Shown here piece by piece: positions 34,612 through 42,923 of a stretch of 55,026 nucleotides of DNA. The stretch comes from Nocardia pseudobrasiliensis NBRC 108224. GTDB lineage: Bacteria; Actinomycetota; Actinomycetes; Mycobacteriales; Mycobacteriaceae. The stretch covers positions 1 through 55,026 of the forward strand of contig NZ_BDBS01000066.1 of NCBI RefSeq assembly GCF_001613105.1. The letters run 5' to 3'. The translations under genes and the position numbers were made by a program. Below the pieces are notes generated by a model, which was not told the DNA's origin, made no database searches, and saw only the letters and a program-made list of their open reading frames with translations. Within the stretch, counting starts at the first letter, position 1, and every line of letters begins with the position of its first letter.

Positions 34612-35031
34612 TCAGCGCAGCGTCTGCCCCAGTACCTCGCGGTGAGTGGGTGCGGCGGTCGCGTGCACGGCGCGGCCCTTGTCGGTGAGGCAGACGAAGA
34701 TCGAGCGCCGGTCGTCGGTGCACATACTGCGGCTGACCAGGCCCTCGCGTTCGAGACGGGCCACCGCGCGCGACAGCGCGCTCTGACTCAAGTGGCTCTC
34801 GCAGGCCAGATCGCTCATGCGGAAGGTTTCGCGCGCCGCGTCCACCAGTCGGTCCAGCGTCTCGAATTCGCTGAGGCCGATCTGGTGTCGATTCTGCAGC
34901 TCCTTCTCGAGCGCGCAGGTAACCGTGGCGTGCTTGGCCAGTAGGTCGCGCCACTCACTCACCAGTCCGGTCGGCGCTGTGTGCTGCTCGAGACCGGGCC
35001 GGTCGACGGACGCTGTCGACGGCTTGGGCAT
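34612..35031 (-). CDS. MarR family transcriptional repressor
   Basis: 139 residues. Winged helix: LSEFETLDRLVDAARETFRMSDLACESHLSQSALSRAVARLEREGLV followed by the wing CTDDRRSIFVCLTDKGR, the strongest MarR signature. It diverges from the MFS exporter; the 74-base gap holds two overlapping palindromes that are very likely its operators. Probable role: repress the exporter, and itself, until a drug or phenolic ligand binds. Confidence 0.93.
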   Translation of the reverse strand: MPKPSTASVDRPGLEQHTAPTGLVSEWRDLLAKHATVTCALEKELQNRHQIGLSEFETLDRLVDAARETFRMSDLACESHLSQSALSRAVARLEREGLVSRSMCTDDRRSIFVCLTDKGRAVHATAAPTHREVLGQTLR

Positions 35032-35068
35032 GCGGCCATCTTAGTGGGCGGGGCACTCGCATGCAACC

Positions 35069-35109
35069 GCATTAAATGTTTGCACATTTAATGCACGTGC
35101 ATGTAATGT
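35069..35109. promoter_or_regulatory. Overlapping MarR operator palindromes
   Basis: Site 1 (35069-35094) is a perfect inverted repeat, GCATTAAATG, six bases, CATTTAATGC. Site 2 (35084-35109) is an almost perfect palindrome centred on TGCACGTGCA with 11 of 13 pairs matching, and it overlaps the right half of site 1. Site 2 covers the first ATG of the exporter, so repressor binding would block transcription or initiation. MarR proteins bind such 18-26-bp palindromes. Confidence 0.8.
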
Positions 35110-36584
35110 TCCGGCTCGTGACTTCCACGGCAACACTTCAGGCCTCCGCGGCCGAGACTCGGTGGCCGGCCCGACTCTGGGGCCTGTTGATCACCCTGTG
35201 CATCGTTCTGTTCCTCGACGGCCTCGACGTGTCGATGGTCGGTGTCGCCCTGCCGTCCATCGGCACCGAACTCGGCCTGAACACCTCCACCCTGCAGTGG
35301 CTGGTCAGCGGTTACGTGCTGGGTTATGGCGGCCTGCTGCTGCTCGGCGGGCGCACGGCCGATCTGCTCGGTCGCCGCAAGGTCTTCCTGATCGCGCTCG
35401 CGGTCTTCGCGGTCGCCTCGCTGGCCGGTGGTCTGGTCAGTTCCGGTCCGCTGCTGATCCTGACCCGTTTCATCAAGGGCCTGGCCGCGGCCTTCACCGC
35501 GCCGACCGGCCTGTCGATCATCACCACCAACTTCGCCGAGGGCCCGGCCCGCAACAAGGCGCTGTCCATCTACACCGTGTTCGGTGCGGGCGGCTACTCC
35601 ATGGGCCTGGTGTTCGGCGGTCTGATGACCGGATTCGGCTGGCGCTGGACCTTCCTGCTGCCCGTGCCGATCGCCCTGGCGGCCTTGGCCGCCGCCGCGA
35701 TTCTCGTGCCGAGGGATAAGCCCGCCGAGGAGGGCGGACACGATCTGCTCGGCGCGCTGTTCTCCACCGCGGCCATGCTGCTGCTCGTCTACACCGTGGT
35801 CTCCGCACCGGAGGCCGGCTGGGCCTCGGCCCGCACGATCGGTTCGTTCGCCGCGGTGATCGCGCTGTTCACGGCCTTCGTCGCGGTCGAGAAGCGGGTG
35901 CGGCACCCGCTGGTTCCGCTGGCCATCCTGCGCAAGGTGTCGCTGGTGCGGGCCAGTCTGGTGATCGTCGCGGTCGCCGGTTCCTACTTCAGCTGGCAGT
36001 TCATCGTGACCCTGTTCATGCAGGACACCCTGGGCTGGTCGGCGCTGAAGCTGGCCATGGCGCTGCTGCCGGTGGGTCTGCTGGTCGCGCTGTCGTCGGT
36101 GTTCTCCGACAAGCTGGTCGACCGGTTCGGCACCGGCCCGATCATCGCGGTCACCACGGTGATCATGAGCATCGGCTACCTGCTGTTCCTGCGGCTGAAC
36201 ACCGATCCGTCCTATCTGACGGTCATCCTGCCCGCGGTGCTGCTGATCGGTATCGGCTGGATCGGCTTCCCCGCCATCAACATCCAGGCCACCAATGGCA
36301 TCGAGGATGAGGAGCAGGGTCTGGCCGCGGGTGTGCTGCAGACCTCGATGCAGGTCGGCGCGGCCATCGTGCTGGCGATCAATACCGCGATCGTCACCTC
36401 CGGCGGGCACGGCGCGGACCATTCGCCCGCGGCGATGCTCGACACCTACAAGCCGGGCCTGCTGTTCGCCGGGGTGGTCAGCATCATCGGCGCCCTGGTC
36501 GCGCTGACCCACTTCCTGCCCAAGCGCAAGGCGCCCGAGCCCGTGCTCGACGCCGATGGCGAGCGGGAGCTGGCGGCGGCCTGA
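35106..36584 (+). CDS. MFS drug exporter, DHA2-type (14 helices)
   Basis: About 492 residues. MFS motif A is present as GGRTADLLGRRKVFL after helix 2, and the opening FLDGLDVSMVGVALPSIGTELGLNTSTLQWLVSGY matches the D1 and C-type motifs of DHA2 proton antiporters (QacA/EmrB type). Around 14 membrane helices. The family exports cationic drugs, antibiotics and dyes. ATG 35106 lies in the operator palindrome; GTG 35118 is an alternative start. Controlled, by inference, by the divergent MarR. Confidence 0.93.
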   Translation: MFRLVTSTATLQASAAETRWPARLWGLLITLCIVLFLDGLDVSMVGVALPSIGTELGLNTSTLQWLVSGYVLGYGGLLLLGGRTADLLGRRKVFLIALAVFAVASLAGGLVSSGPLLILTRFIKGLAAAFTAPTGLSIITTNFAEGPARNKALSIYTVFGAGGYSMGLVFGGLMTGFGWRWTFLLPVPIALAALAAAAILVPRDKPAEEGGHDLLGALFSTAAMLLLVYTVVSAPEAGWASARTIGSFAAVIALFTAFVAVEKRVRHPLVPLAILRKVSLVRASLVIVAVAGSYFSWQFIVTLFMQDTLGWSALKLAMALLPVGLLVALSSVFSDKLVDRFGTGPIIAVTTVIMSIGYLLFLRLNTDPSYLTVILPAVLLIGIGWIGFPAINIQATNGIEDEEQGLAAGVLQTSMQVGAAIVLAINTAIVTSGGHGADHSPAAMLDTYKPGLLFAGVVSIIGALVALTHFLPKRKAPEPVLDADGERELAAA

Positions 36585-36592
36585 CGATTCGG

Positions 36593-36631
36593 AAACCGCG
36601 GTGTGCGATGGGGATTCGCATACCGCGGTTT
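36593..36631. terminator. Bidirectional terminator hairpin between MFS gene and rmlC
   Basis: AAACCGCGGT and ACCGCGGTTT form a perfect 10-bp stem that continues with GTGCGA against TCGCAT (one G-T pair), loop seven bases. It fills the gap between two convergent genes and has short A and T runs at its outer ends, so works on both strands. Confidence 0.8.
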
Positions 36632-36633
36632 CG

Positions 36634-37194
36634 TCATATCCGCAGCGTGTGCAGGGCCGGGGCGGCGGCGTCCTTGGGGGAGCGCAGGAACTTCATCGGC
36701 CGACCGGCCCGATCCGTGGTCGGCCAGACGATTCCGATCGCCGGATCGAAGGCATCGAGATCGTGATCGAACTCGGGGGAGTACTCGAGCGAGCACAGGT
36801 AGACCACGGTCGAATCGTCCTCGAGCGACAGCAGGGCATGTCCGAGGCCCTCCGACAGGAACACCGAGCGCCGATCGACATCGTCGATGAGCACGCTGTC
36901 CCAGTTCCCGAAGGTCGGTGAGCCGGGCCGCAGATCCACCACGACATCCACGAACGCCCCCCGCACGCAGGTCACATACTTCGCCTGACCCGGCGGATCG
37001 TCGGTGTAATGGATGCCGCGCAGTACGCCCGCGGCCGAGGTGGAGGTGTTGACCTGCAGCAGGTCGAACGATCGCCCGACCGCCTTCTCGAATTCCGAGG
37101 CCTTGAACGTCTCGGCGAACACGCCACGCTCGTCACCGCGCAGGGTGGGAGTGAACTCCCACGCGCCCGGTACCGCCAGCTCCCGAATCCGCAT
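36634..37194 (-). CDS. rmlC: dTDP-4-dehydrorhamnose 3,5-epimerase RmlC
   Basis: About 186 residues of the double-stranded beta-helix family. Catalytic His is in GVLRGIHYTDDPPGQAKYVTCVRG; DVVVDLRPGSPTFG and FLSEGLGHALLSLEDDSTVVYLCS with the catalytic Tyr are present. Third enzyme of dTDP-L-rhamnose synthesis, supplying the rhamnose of the galactan linker. It starts just after rmlA: ATG 37194 is preferred by comparison with mycobacterial RmlC; a GTG at 37200 overlapping the rmlA stop is possible. RmlD is not in the window. Confidence 0.95.
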   Translation of the reverse strand: MRIRELAVPGAWEFTPTLRGDERGVFAETFKASEFEKAVGRSFDLLQVNTSTSAAGVLRGIHYTDDPPGQAKYVTCVRGAFVDVVVDLRPGSPTFGNWDSVLIDDVDRRSVFLSEGLGHALLSLEDDSTVVYLCSLEYSPEFDHDLDAFDPAIGIVWPTTDRAGRPMKFLRSPKDAAAPALHTLRI

Positions 37195-37196
37195 GC

Positions 37197-38069
37197 TCAC
37201 CAATCCCGTCCGCGATCCAGCAATCCGAGCAGGTATTTACCGTAGCCGGAACGCACCAGCGGTTCGGCGAGCCGCGACAGCTGCTCGTCGTCGATGAAGC
37301 CCATCCGCCAGGCGACCTCCTCGGGCACGCCGATCTTCAGACCCTGCCGTTCCTCGATCGTGCGCACGTAGTTGGCGGCGTCGAGCAGTGAGTCGAAGGT
37401 TCCGGTGTCCAGCCAGGCGGTACCCCGGGCGAGCACATCCACCTGCAATCGGCCCTGCTCCAGATAGGTCCGGTTGATATCGGAGATCTCGTATTCGCCC
37501 CGCGCCGAGGGCCGCAGCCCGCGCGCGATCTCGACCACGTCGTTGTCGTAGAAATACAGCCCCGGCACCGCGTAGTTCGAGCGCGGCAGTTTGGGCTTCT
37601 CCTCGATGGAAACGGCCTTACCGCCGGAGAATTCGATGACGCCGTAGGCCGAGGGATCCGAGACCCAGTACGCGAATACCGCACCGCCGTCCAAACCCTG
37701 GAACCGGCGCAGGCGCGTACCCAGTCCGGGCCCGTGAAAGATATTGTCGCCCAGCACGAGCGCCGCCGAATCGTCGCCGATGTGATCGGCTCCGAGAATG
37801 AACGCCCGGGCCAGCCCGTCGGGCTCCGGCTGCACCACATAGCTGATGTTCAGTCCGTATTGCGAACCGTCGCCGAGCAACCGGGTGAACGCCTCGGCAT
37901 CCTCGGGCGTGGTGATCACCAGGATATCCCGGATATCGGCCAGCATCAGGGTCGACAGCGGGTAGTAGACCATGGGCTTGTCGTACACCGGGACCAGCTG
38001 TTTGCTCACCCCGCGCGTGATCGGATGCAACCGCGAACCGGTGCCCCCGGCCAGGATGATTCCGCGCAT
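37197..38069 (-). CDS. rmlA: Glucose-1-phosphate thymidylyltransferase RmlA
   Basis: 290 residues, full length. The nucleotidyltransferase signature GIILAGGTGSRLHPIT, then KQLVPVYDKPMVYYPLS, LVLGDNIFHGPGLG, FAYWVSDPSAYGVIEF and EEKPKLPRSNYAVPGLYFYDNDV, follow RmlA closely. It makes dTDP-glucose from glucose-1-phosphate and dTTP. ATG 38069 gives the usual MRGIIL start. rmlC follows directly; the two form an operon. Confidence 0.97.
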   Translation of the reverse strand: MRGIILAGGTGSRLHPITRGVSKQLVPVYDKPMVYYPLSTLMLADIRDILVITTPEDAEAFTRLLGDGSQYGLNISYVVQPEPDGLARAFILGADHIGDDSAALVLGDNIFHGPGLGTRLRRFQGLDGGAVFAYWVSDPSAYGVIEFSGGKAVSIEEKPKLPRSNYAVPGLYFYDNDVVEIARGLRPSARGEYEISDINRTYLEQGRLQVDVLARGTAWLDTGTFDSLLDAANYVRTIEERQGLKIGVPEEVAWRMGFIDDEQLSRLAEPLVRSGYGKYLLGLLDRGRDW

Positions 38070-38248
38070 GTCGCCCAAGTCTGCCAGCTGGCCCCCCGCG
38101 GGGCGCGGCGAGGTTCCGAAACCATCACAACAGGTTTGGCGGGACCCGATTCGACCGATTCTGTTGTGTAGGTCACAGATGTCAGCGCCGACATCACCGC
38201 GGGATTTTTCGGTCGTGGTCGGCGCGCCGGGAGTGAGGCAGGTGCGCG

Positions 38249-39259
38249 ATGGTGGCGATCCCGATCGATGAGGCGGTCTACGAGCCCGATCCCGGTGTGG
38301 TGGTGAATCCCGATCGACGCAGCCTGCACTCCCAGGCCCTGCTGCTGGCCTGCCGCGGCGTGGTCGGCCCGGTCATCCGGCGCTATCCGATCCATCCGCA
38401 GACCATGCCGCTGGCCCGCCATGTCGTCGACGGCCTCGCGTCGCTGCGCCCGCGGCCGCACGGTGTCGAGCGAGAGCAGGTGCGACTGAGCGGATTTCGG
38501 ATGGAGATCATCCGCCCGGCCGGGGCCTCCCGTGCGTTGCGGCACGGCGTGGTGATGTACATGCACGGCGGCGGGTTCTTCCTGTGCGGTCTGGATTCGC
38601 ACCGCCCGGTGGCGGCGAGCCTGGCGCGGCGCACCGGCCTGCCGGTGGTGAATGTCGAATACCGCCAGATGCCCGGCACTTCCATCGCCGGATCGATCGA
38701 GGACTGCCTGACCGCGTATCGCTGGCTGCTGCGCCGGGGCGCGGATCCGGCGCGGATCGTCTTCGCCGGTGATTCGGCCGGGGGCTATTTGACCTTCGCG
38801 ACCGCGCTGCGCGCGATCGAGGCCGGACTGCCCGCACCCGCGGGCCTGGTCGGACTGTCGCCGCTGCTGGATCTGGACCACAAGGCCAAGCGCGGCTATG
38901 TGAATGTCGCTCGGGACGCCTACATTCCGATGTCGGCGGTCCGGCAGATGGTGCGCTACGGGGCCGAGCTCGACGGCAATGTCGATCCGATGTTGTCACC
39001 GGTCAACGGTGCGCTCGCCGGGCTGCCCCCGGCGCTGCTGATCGTGGGCGAGGACGAATTACTGCGCTACGACTGCGAATTGATGTCGCGCCGCCTGGCC
39101 GCCGCCGGTGTGCCGCATTCCCTGGAACTGTGGCGCGGTCAGGTGCACGCGTTCATGAGCATCATGCCGAGCCTGCCCGAATCCCGTGCGGCCCTCGCCC
39201 GGGTCGCCCGATTCGTCCGTGCCCGGGTCGAGCCCGAAATCATCGCTCGCACAGCTTGA
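38249..39259 (+). CDS. Alpha/beta hydrolase, hormone-sensitive lipase family esterase
   Basis: 336 residues. The oxyanion-hole motif HGGGF begins at His106 and the nucleophile Ser176 is in GDSAGGY; likely Asp in VGEDELLRYD and His in GQVHAFMSIMPSL. These are the marks of the HSL (family IV) esterases, which cleave short to medium acyl esters; mycobacterial Lip proteins belong here. No signal peptide. ATG 38249 has GGCAGG upstream. A strong hairpin follows the stop. Confidence 0.92.
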   Translation: MVAIPIDEAVYEPDPGVVVNPDRRSLHSQALLLACRGVVGPVIRRYPIHPQTMPLARHVVDGLASLRPRPHGVEREQVRLSGFRMEIIRPAGASRALRHGVVMYMHGGGFFLCGLDSHRPVAASLARRTGLPVVNVEYRQMPGTSIAGSIEDCLTAYRWLLRRGADPARIVFAGDSAGGYLTFATALRAIEAGLPAPAGLVGLSPLLDLDHKAKRGYVNVARDAYIPMSAVRQMVRYGAELDGNVDPMLSPVNGALAGLPPALLIVGEDELLRYDCELMSRRLAAAGVPHSLELWRGQVHAFMSIMPSLPESRAALARVARFVRARVEPEIIARTA

Positions 39260-39264
39260 TTCGA

Positions 39265-39298
39265 AGCACCCCCGCCCAGTCCGCTGGACGGGGGTGCT
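39265..39298 (+). terminator. Terminator hairpin after the esterase gene
   Basis: AGCACCCCCG pairs perfectly with CGGGGGTGCT, and the stem continues inward (CCCAG with CTGG, one bulge). It begins six bases after the esterase stop. Confidence 0.8.
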
Positions 39299-39353
39299 GC
39301 TCTGTCCGATGAATTTCGAAATGCGGCAAATGGGACGCTATCGATGAAACGAC

Positions 39354-39388
39354 CGAACCCGCCCGGTCGTGCCTTCCGGGCGGGTTCG
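39354..39388 (-). terminator. Terminator hairpin after the glycine-zipper protein gene
   Basis: Perfect 13-bp stem, CGAACCCGCCCGG with CCGGGCGGGTTCG, nine-base loop, 29 bases past the stop of the - strand gene. It includes a GGTTCGA string that resembles a tRNA T-arm, but no tRNA fold surrounds it. Confidence 0.75.
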
Positions 39389-39416
39389 ATTTCGAAAGCC
39401 GTTGGCCGCGTGGGAC

Positions 39417-40121
39417 TTACTTGGCGGGGGTGAACGGCTGGTTGATCGTGGTGAAGTACTGGGCGGCGGCCAGGATCGCCACCGGAGCGGTGATCAGCAG
39501 CTGACCGGCCAGGGTGCCCAGCGCGCCGATCGCGATGATGCCACCGAGGCAGCCGATGACCGCGGCCGGAACGAACGGACCGAACAGGCCGATGATCGTG
39601 GCCGAGGCCACGGTCGCGCCCGCGATGCCGCCCAGGATGCAGCCGACGGCGCCGCCGCCGATACCACCGACCAGGGTGCCGATGGTGGCGCCGGTGGAGA
39701 TGGTGTCCTTCATACGGTTGAAAGCGGCCTGCTCACGGTCGTACGGGGTCTTCCACGGCGCGACATCCTCGTAGGGCAGCGCGACGGGCTTGTAGACCGC
39801 GTGCTCCATATCCAGCTGCGGGCTCAGGGTGGCCGTGTGGCCCGCGATGTCCGCGGCGATCGGGAACTCGAAGTCGTCGACACGGAACTTCAGATCCGTA
39901 CCGGCGAGGGTGGCGCCGTTGGCGGCCTTGATCTTGAACACACCGTCTTCGACGACCATGGAACCGGCATCGGTGGAGATGATGGTCGACTCGGGGGTGG
40001 TGGTCGCCTTGTAGTTGACGACGCCGTCATCGGCGGCCGGGGCCGCGTTCACGGTGCCGGCGGTCACGCCGAGCGCGGCGATCAGCAGTGCCGACGTCGC
40101 GGCGAATTTCCTCATCAGCAT
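39417..40121 (-). CDS. Secreted protein with C-terminal glycine-zipper region
   Basis: 234 residues. A Sec signal peptide ends at about VNAAPA (residue 28). The middle part is beta-rich with a possible lipid- or ligand-binding look. From residue 145 on there is a strongly hydrophobic Gly/Ala/Ile-rich region with GXXXG spacing (GTLVGGIGGGAVGCILGGIAG, then GCLGGIIAIGALG), containing two cysteines. Such glycine zippers insert in membranes or oligomerise; in a mycolate-bearing bacterium an outer-membrane place is possible. Similar secreted proteins of unknown function are common in Nocardia and Rhodococcus. GAGGTT lies eight bases before the ATG. Confidence 0.85.
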   Translation of the reverse strand: MLMRKFAATSALLIAALGVTAGTVNAAPAADDGVVNYKATTTPESTIISTDAGSMVVEDGVFKIKAANGATLAGTDLKFRVDDFEFPIAADIAGHTATLSPQLDMEHAVYKPVALPYEDVAPWKTPYDREQAAFNRMKDTISTGATIGTLVGGIGGGAVGCILGGIAGATVASATIIGLFGPFVPAAVIGCLGGIIAIGALGTLAGQLLITAPVAILAAAQYFTTINQPFTPAK

Positions 40122-40389
40122 TTTGGTGGAACCTCGGTAGAAGTGGTTCGGGGGGACAAGAGGAATCGAAATGGAACTCCGCTAACGCCTGGTGAACCTG
40201 TTGTGTCCGCTTATTCAAATTTTGTTCACCATTCGGTCGGAGGTGATTTGAGGCACGTGTCATCCAGTTATTACTGAATGGAAATAAATTCGTTCCAGGC
40301 AATGAATTTGTCTATTGGTATTGATCCGTTTTGTCCGGAATCGATCCGTTCGAGCCGTCCGCGAGCGGTGACCGCTAGGCTGAGCGATC

Positions 40390-41391
40390 GTGCGACTGCT
40401 CGTAACCGGGGGCGCGGGGTTCATCGGCGCCAACTTCGTCCATCAGACCGTCACCGAACGACCCGACGCCCGGGTCGTGGTGTTGGACGCGCTCACCTAC
40501 GCGGGCAATCGGGCCTCCCTGGACCCGATCGCGGACCGCATCGAATTCGTCGAGGGCGATGTCGCGGATCTGGAACTGGTCGACCGGCTGGTCTCCGGCG
40601 TCGACGCGGTGGTGCACTTCGCCGCCGAATCGCACAACGACAACTCGCTGGCCCGGCCGTGGCCGTTCGTGCAGACCAATATCGTCGGCACCTACGCGCT
40701 GCTCGAGGCCGTGCGCCGCCATGATGTGCGCTATCACCACATCTCGACCGACGAGGTGTACGGCGATCTCGAGGCGGACGATCCGCCCTTCACCGAGGCC
40801 ACCCCGTACAACCCGTCGAGTCCGTACTCGTCGACCAAAGCCTCCAGCGATCTGCTGGTGCGGGCGTGGGTGCGCTCGTTCGGGGTGCGCGCGACGATCT
40901 CCAACTGCAGTAACAACTACGGGCCGTATCAGCATGTGGAGAAGTTCATTCCACGTCAGATCACCAATCTCATCGACGGCGTGCGGCCCCGGCTCTACGG
41001 CGCCGGACATCAGGTGCGCGACTGGATCCACGTCGACGATCACAACCGCGCGGTGTGGACCATCCTGGAGCGCGGCGCGATCGGGCGGACCTATCTGATC
41101 GGCGCGAACGGCGAACTCGACAACAAGTCCGTGGTGCGGCTGATCCTGGCCGAATTCGGCCGCGATCCGGACGATTTCGATCACGTCACCGATCGCCCGG
41201 GTCACGATCAGCGCTACGCCATCGACGCGACGCCGCTGCGCACCGAACTGGGCTGGACGCCGCGCTACTCCGATTTCCGCGCGGGCCTCGCGGCCACCGT
41301 CCGCTGGTATCGCGAGCACGAAACCTGGTGGCGCCCACAGAAGGAAGCCACCGAACAGGCCTACGCGGCCGCGGGCGAACGGGTCCTCTAA
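40390..41391 (+). CDS. rmlB: dTDP-glucose 4,6-dehydratase RmlB
   Basis: 333 residues, extended SDR. The NAD motif GGAGFIG is at residues 7-13; HFAAESHNDNSL, the catalytic STDEVYGD, the YSSTKASSD segment with Tyr-x3-Lys, NCSNNYGPYQ and VRDWIHVDDH are all typical of RmlB. It turns dTDP-glucose into dTDP-4-keto-6-deoxyglucose. GTG start. It is separate from rmlA-rmlC but only 2.3 kb away. M. tuberculosis carries a related dehydratase gene, Rv3784, in the corresponding region beside the galactan exporter, so orthology to Rv3784 is possible. Stop overlaps the convergent DUF2142 gene by four bases. Confidence 0.94.
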   Translation: MRLLVTGGAGFIGANFVHQTVTERPDARVVVLDALTYAGNRASLDPIADRIEFVEGDVADLELVDRLVSGVDAVVHFAAESHNDNSLARPWPFVQTNIVGTYALLEAVRRHDVRYHHISTDEVYGDLEADDPPFTEATPYNPSSPYSSTKASSDLLVRAWVRSFGVRATISNCSNNYGPYQHVEKFIPRQITNLIDGVRPRLYGAGHQVRDWIHVDDHNRAVWTILERGAIGRTYLIGANGELDNKSVVRLILAEFGRDPDDFDHVTDRPGHDQRYAIDATPLRTELGWTPRYSDFRAGLAATVRWYREHETWWRPQKEATEQAYAAAGERVL

Positions 41392-42923
41392 CCCCAGACC
41401 AGGAAGTGGTACTTCAGCACCGCGGCCGCCAGCGCGACCACCGTCGCCGCCACCACGGTGATCGCCGGACCCCGTGACGGGGTCGCCCCGCGAACATCGG
41501 TGAGTCGCAACGGCATCCACCGCAGCACCACCGCGAGGCCGACCACGGCCAATGGCACGAAGTACCGGCCCTGGACGCCATCGATCAGGTAGTAGTCCAC
41601 CGGTGTGAACGACATGTACAGCGTCACGTAGATCATCGCGACGCTGGCCAGCAGCGTCAGCGCCACGATCGCCGTGCGCGGTCGCGACGCCGAGAACCGT
41701 TCGGCGATACCGCTGCTCACCGCGAAGGCGAGCAGGCACGCCAGAATGGTCAGCGCGGGCACATCGATATAGGAGAAGCCGAGCTCACCGAAGAACTGGG
41801 TGAACCAGCGCTGATCGCGATACCAGATGCTGTCGGTGAAGATCGTGAGGAAATGCGCCGGGCTGCCGAGGATTTCGTGCAGCTGATCGCCCGGCCGCAC
41901 CGAATGCCACTGCGCCTGCGGACGCATCAGGCCCATCCCGTCGCCGGTCGGCGCGGCGATCTTCATCCAGGCCGCGAACAGTCCCGCGCCCACCGCCGCG
42001 AAAATCCACGGCAGCCAGCGCAACCACTGCCCGAATCGGTACTGCCGCGCGGGAATCAGCACCACGAGCATTGCCAGCAGCACATAGGTCGGCTTGCTCA
42101 GCGGCAGCGCGATCGCCGCGGTCAGGGCCGCCGCGGTCTCCAGCCGGGACAGTTCCGCGCCCAGGAACAGACCCTTCACCAGCAGACACGACACCAGGAT
42201 CGCCAGCGCGTTGGTCATGGTGTCGGCGGTGATGGTCCCGGCCTGGAACAGCGCGATCGGCAGCACCGCCACCGTGAAGGCCAGCCACTGCACCCGATAG
42301 GCGCGCAGCGCCCGCAGCGCGAAGCCGACGATCAGCAGATAGGCCAGCAGACCCGCGAGCCGGGTGAGCTCCAGCGTCGCGCCGACCTTCAGATCCAGTG
42401 CCTGCGCCAGCCGAATGCCCACGGCCGCGGGCACATACGGCACCGGCGAGTAGGCGGCGGTATTGGTGAACCACACCTGCCTGGTCACCGAGGTCACCGG
42501 CGCCGCGCCGAGCAGGTCGTAGGCGGCCGGATTGGCCACCATCGGCTCGGGCTCGCCCGGATTGTCGCGGTAGTCGTCGAAGGCGTAATTCATCAGCCCG
42601 TCGATACTCGCCGGGACATCGCCGCCGTAGGCGACGCCGCGATCGTCGGCGATCTTGTGCGGGGTGAATCCGCCGTGCGCCACCTGATAGGCCCGGCCGA
42701 ACTGGGTGATCTCGTCATGTCCCCAGAATGCCGGGGTGAGCACCGAGAAGATCGCGCCGAATACGGTCGCGACCATCAGGAACGCGAGGGCGCCCAGGCC
42801 GAGGCGGCGCTGGATCCAACCCACCGCCCGGCCGAGAACGGCCGTGGCGGAGGCGGATTCGGCCGACTGTTCGGGGAGAGCGGGCGGCTGATCGGTCGTC
42901 GTCCGCTCGGCCTGGGTCGTCAT
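41388..42923 (-). CDS. DUF2142 multi-pass membrane protein, probable GT-C glycosyltransferase
   Basis: 511 residues with about 12 membrane helices. After the first helix the external loop has FWGHDEITQFGRAYQVAHGG, an acidic motif placed like the catalytic Asp/Glu of GT-C enzymes (PMT/ArnT style), and DUF2142 proteins fit this superfamily. The ATG overlaps the TGA of the preceding GT2 gene (TGATG), so they are coupled. With that GT2 and the divergent gtrA it looks like the acceptor-specific partner of a Gtr-like set (inference). Confidence 0.82.
   Translation of the reverse strand: MTTQAERTTTDQPPALPEQSAESASATAVLGRAVGWIQRRLGLGALAFLMVATVFGAIFSVLTPAFWGHDEITQFGRAYQVAHGGFTPHKIADDRGVAYGGDVPASIDGLMNYAFDDYRDNPGEPEPMVANPAAYDLLGAAPVTSVTRQVWFTNTAAYSPVPYVPAAVGIRLAQALDLKVGATLELTRLAGLLAYLLIVGFALRALRAYRVQWLAFTVAVLPIALFQAGTITADTMTNALAILVSCLLVKGLFLGAELSRLETAAALTAAIALPLSKPTYVLLAMLVVLIPARQYRFGQWLRWLPWIFAAVGAGLFAAWMKIAAPTGDGMGLMRPQAQWHSVRPGDQLHEILGSPAHFLTIFTDSIWYRDQRWFTQFFGELGFSYIDVPALTILACLLAFAVSSGIAERFSASRPRTAIVALTLLASVAMIYVTLYMSFTPVDYYLIDGVQGRYFVPLAVVGLAVVLRWMPLRLTDVRGATPSRGPAITVVAATVVALAAAVLKYHFLVWG

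Noticed and set aside
35088..36512. 474-codon frame antisense to the MFS gene
   Set aside because: Gln/Arg/Asp-rich shadow with no domain; it also reads through the MarR operator.
39354..39400. tRNA T-arm-like GGTTCGA string
   Set aside because: It is one arm of a 13-bp terminator hairpin; no acceptor, D or anticodon arms are found around it.
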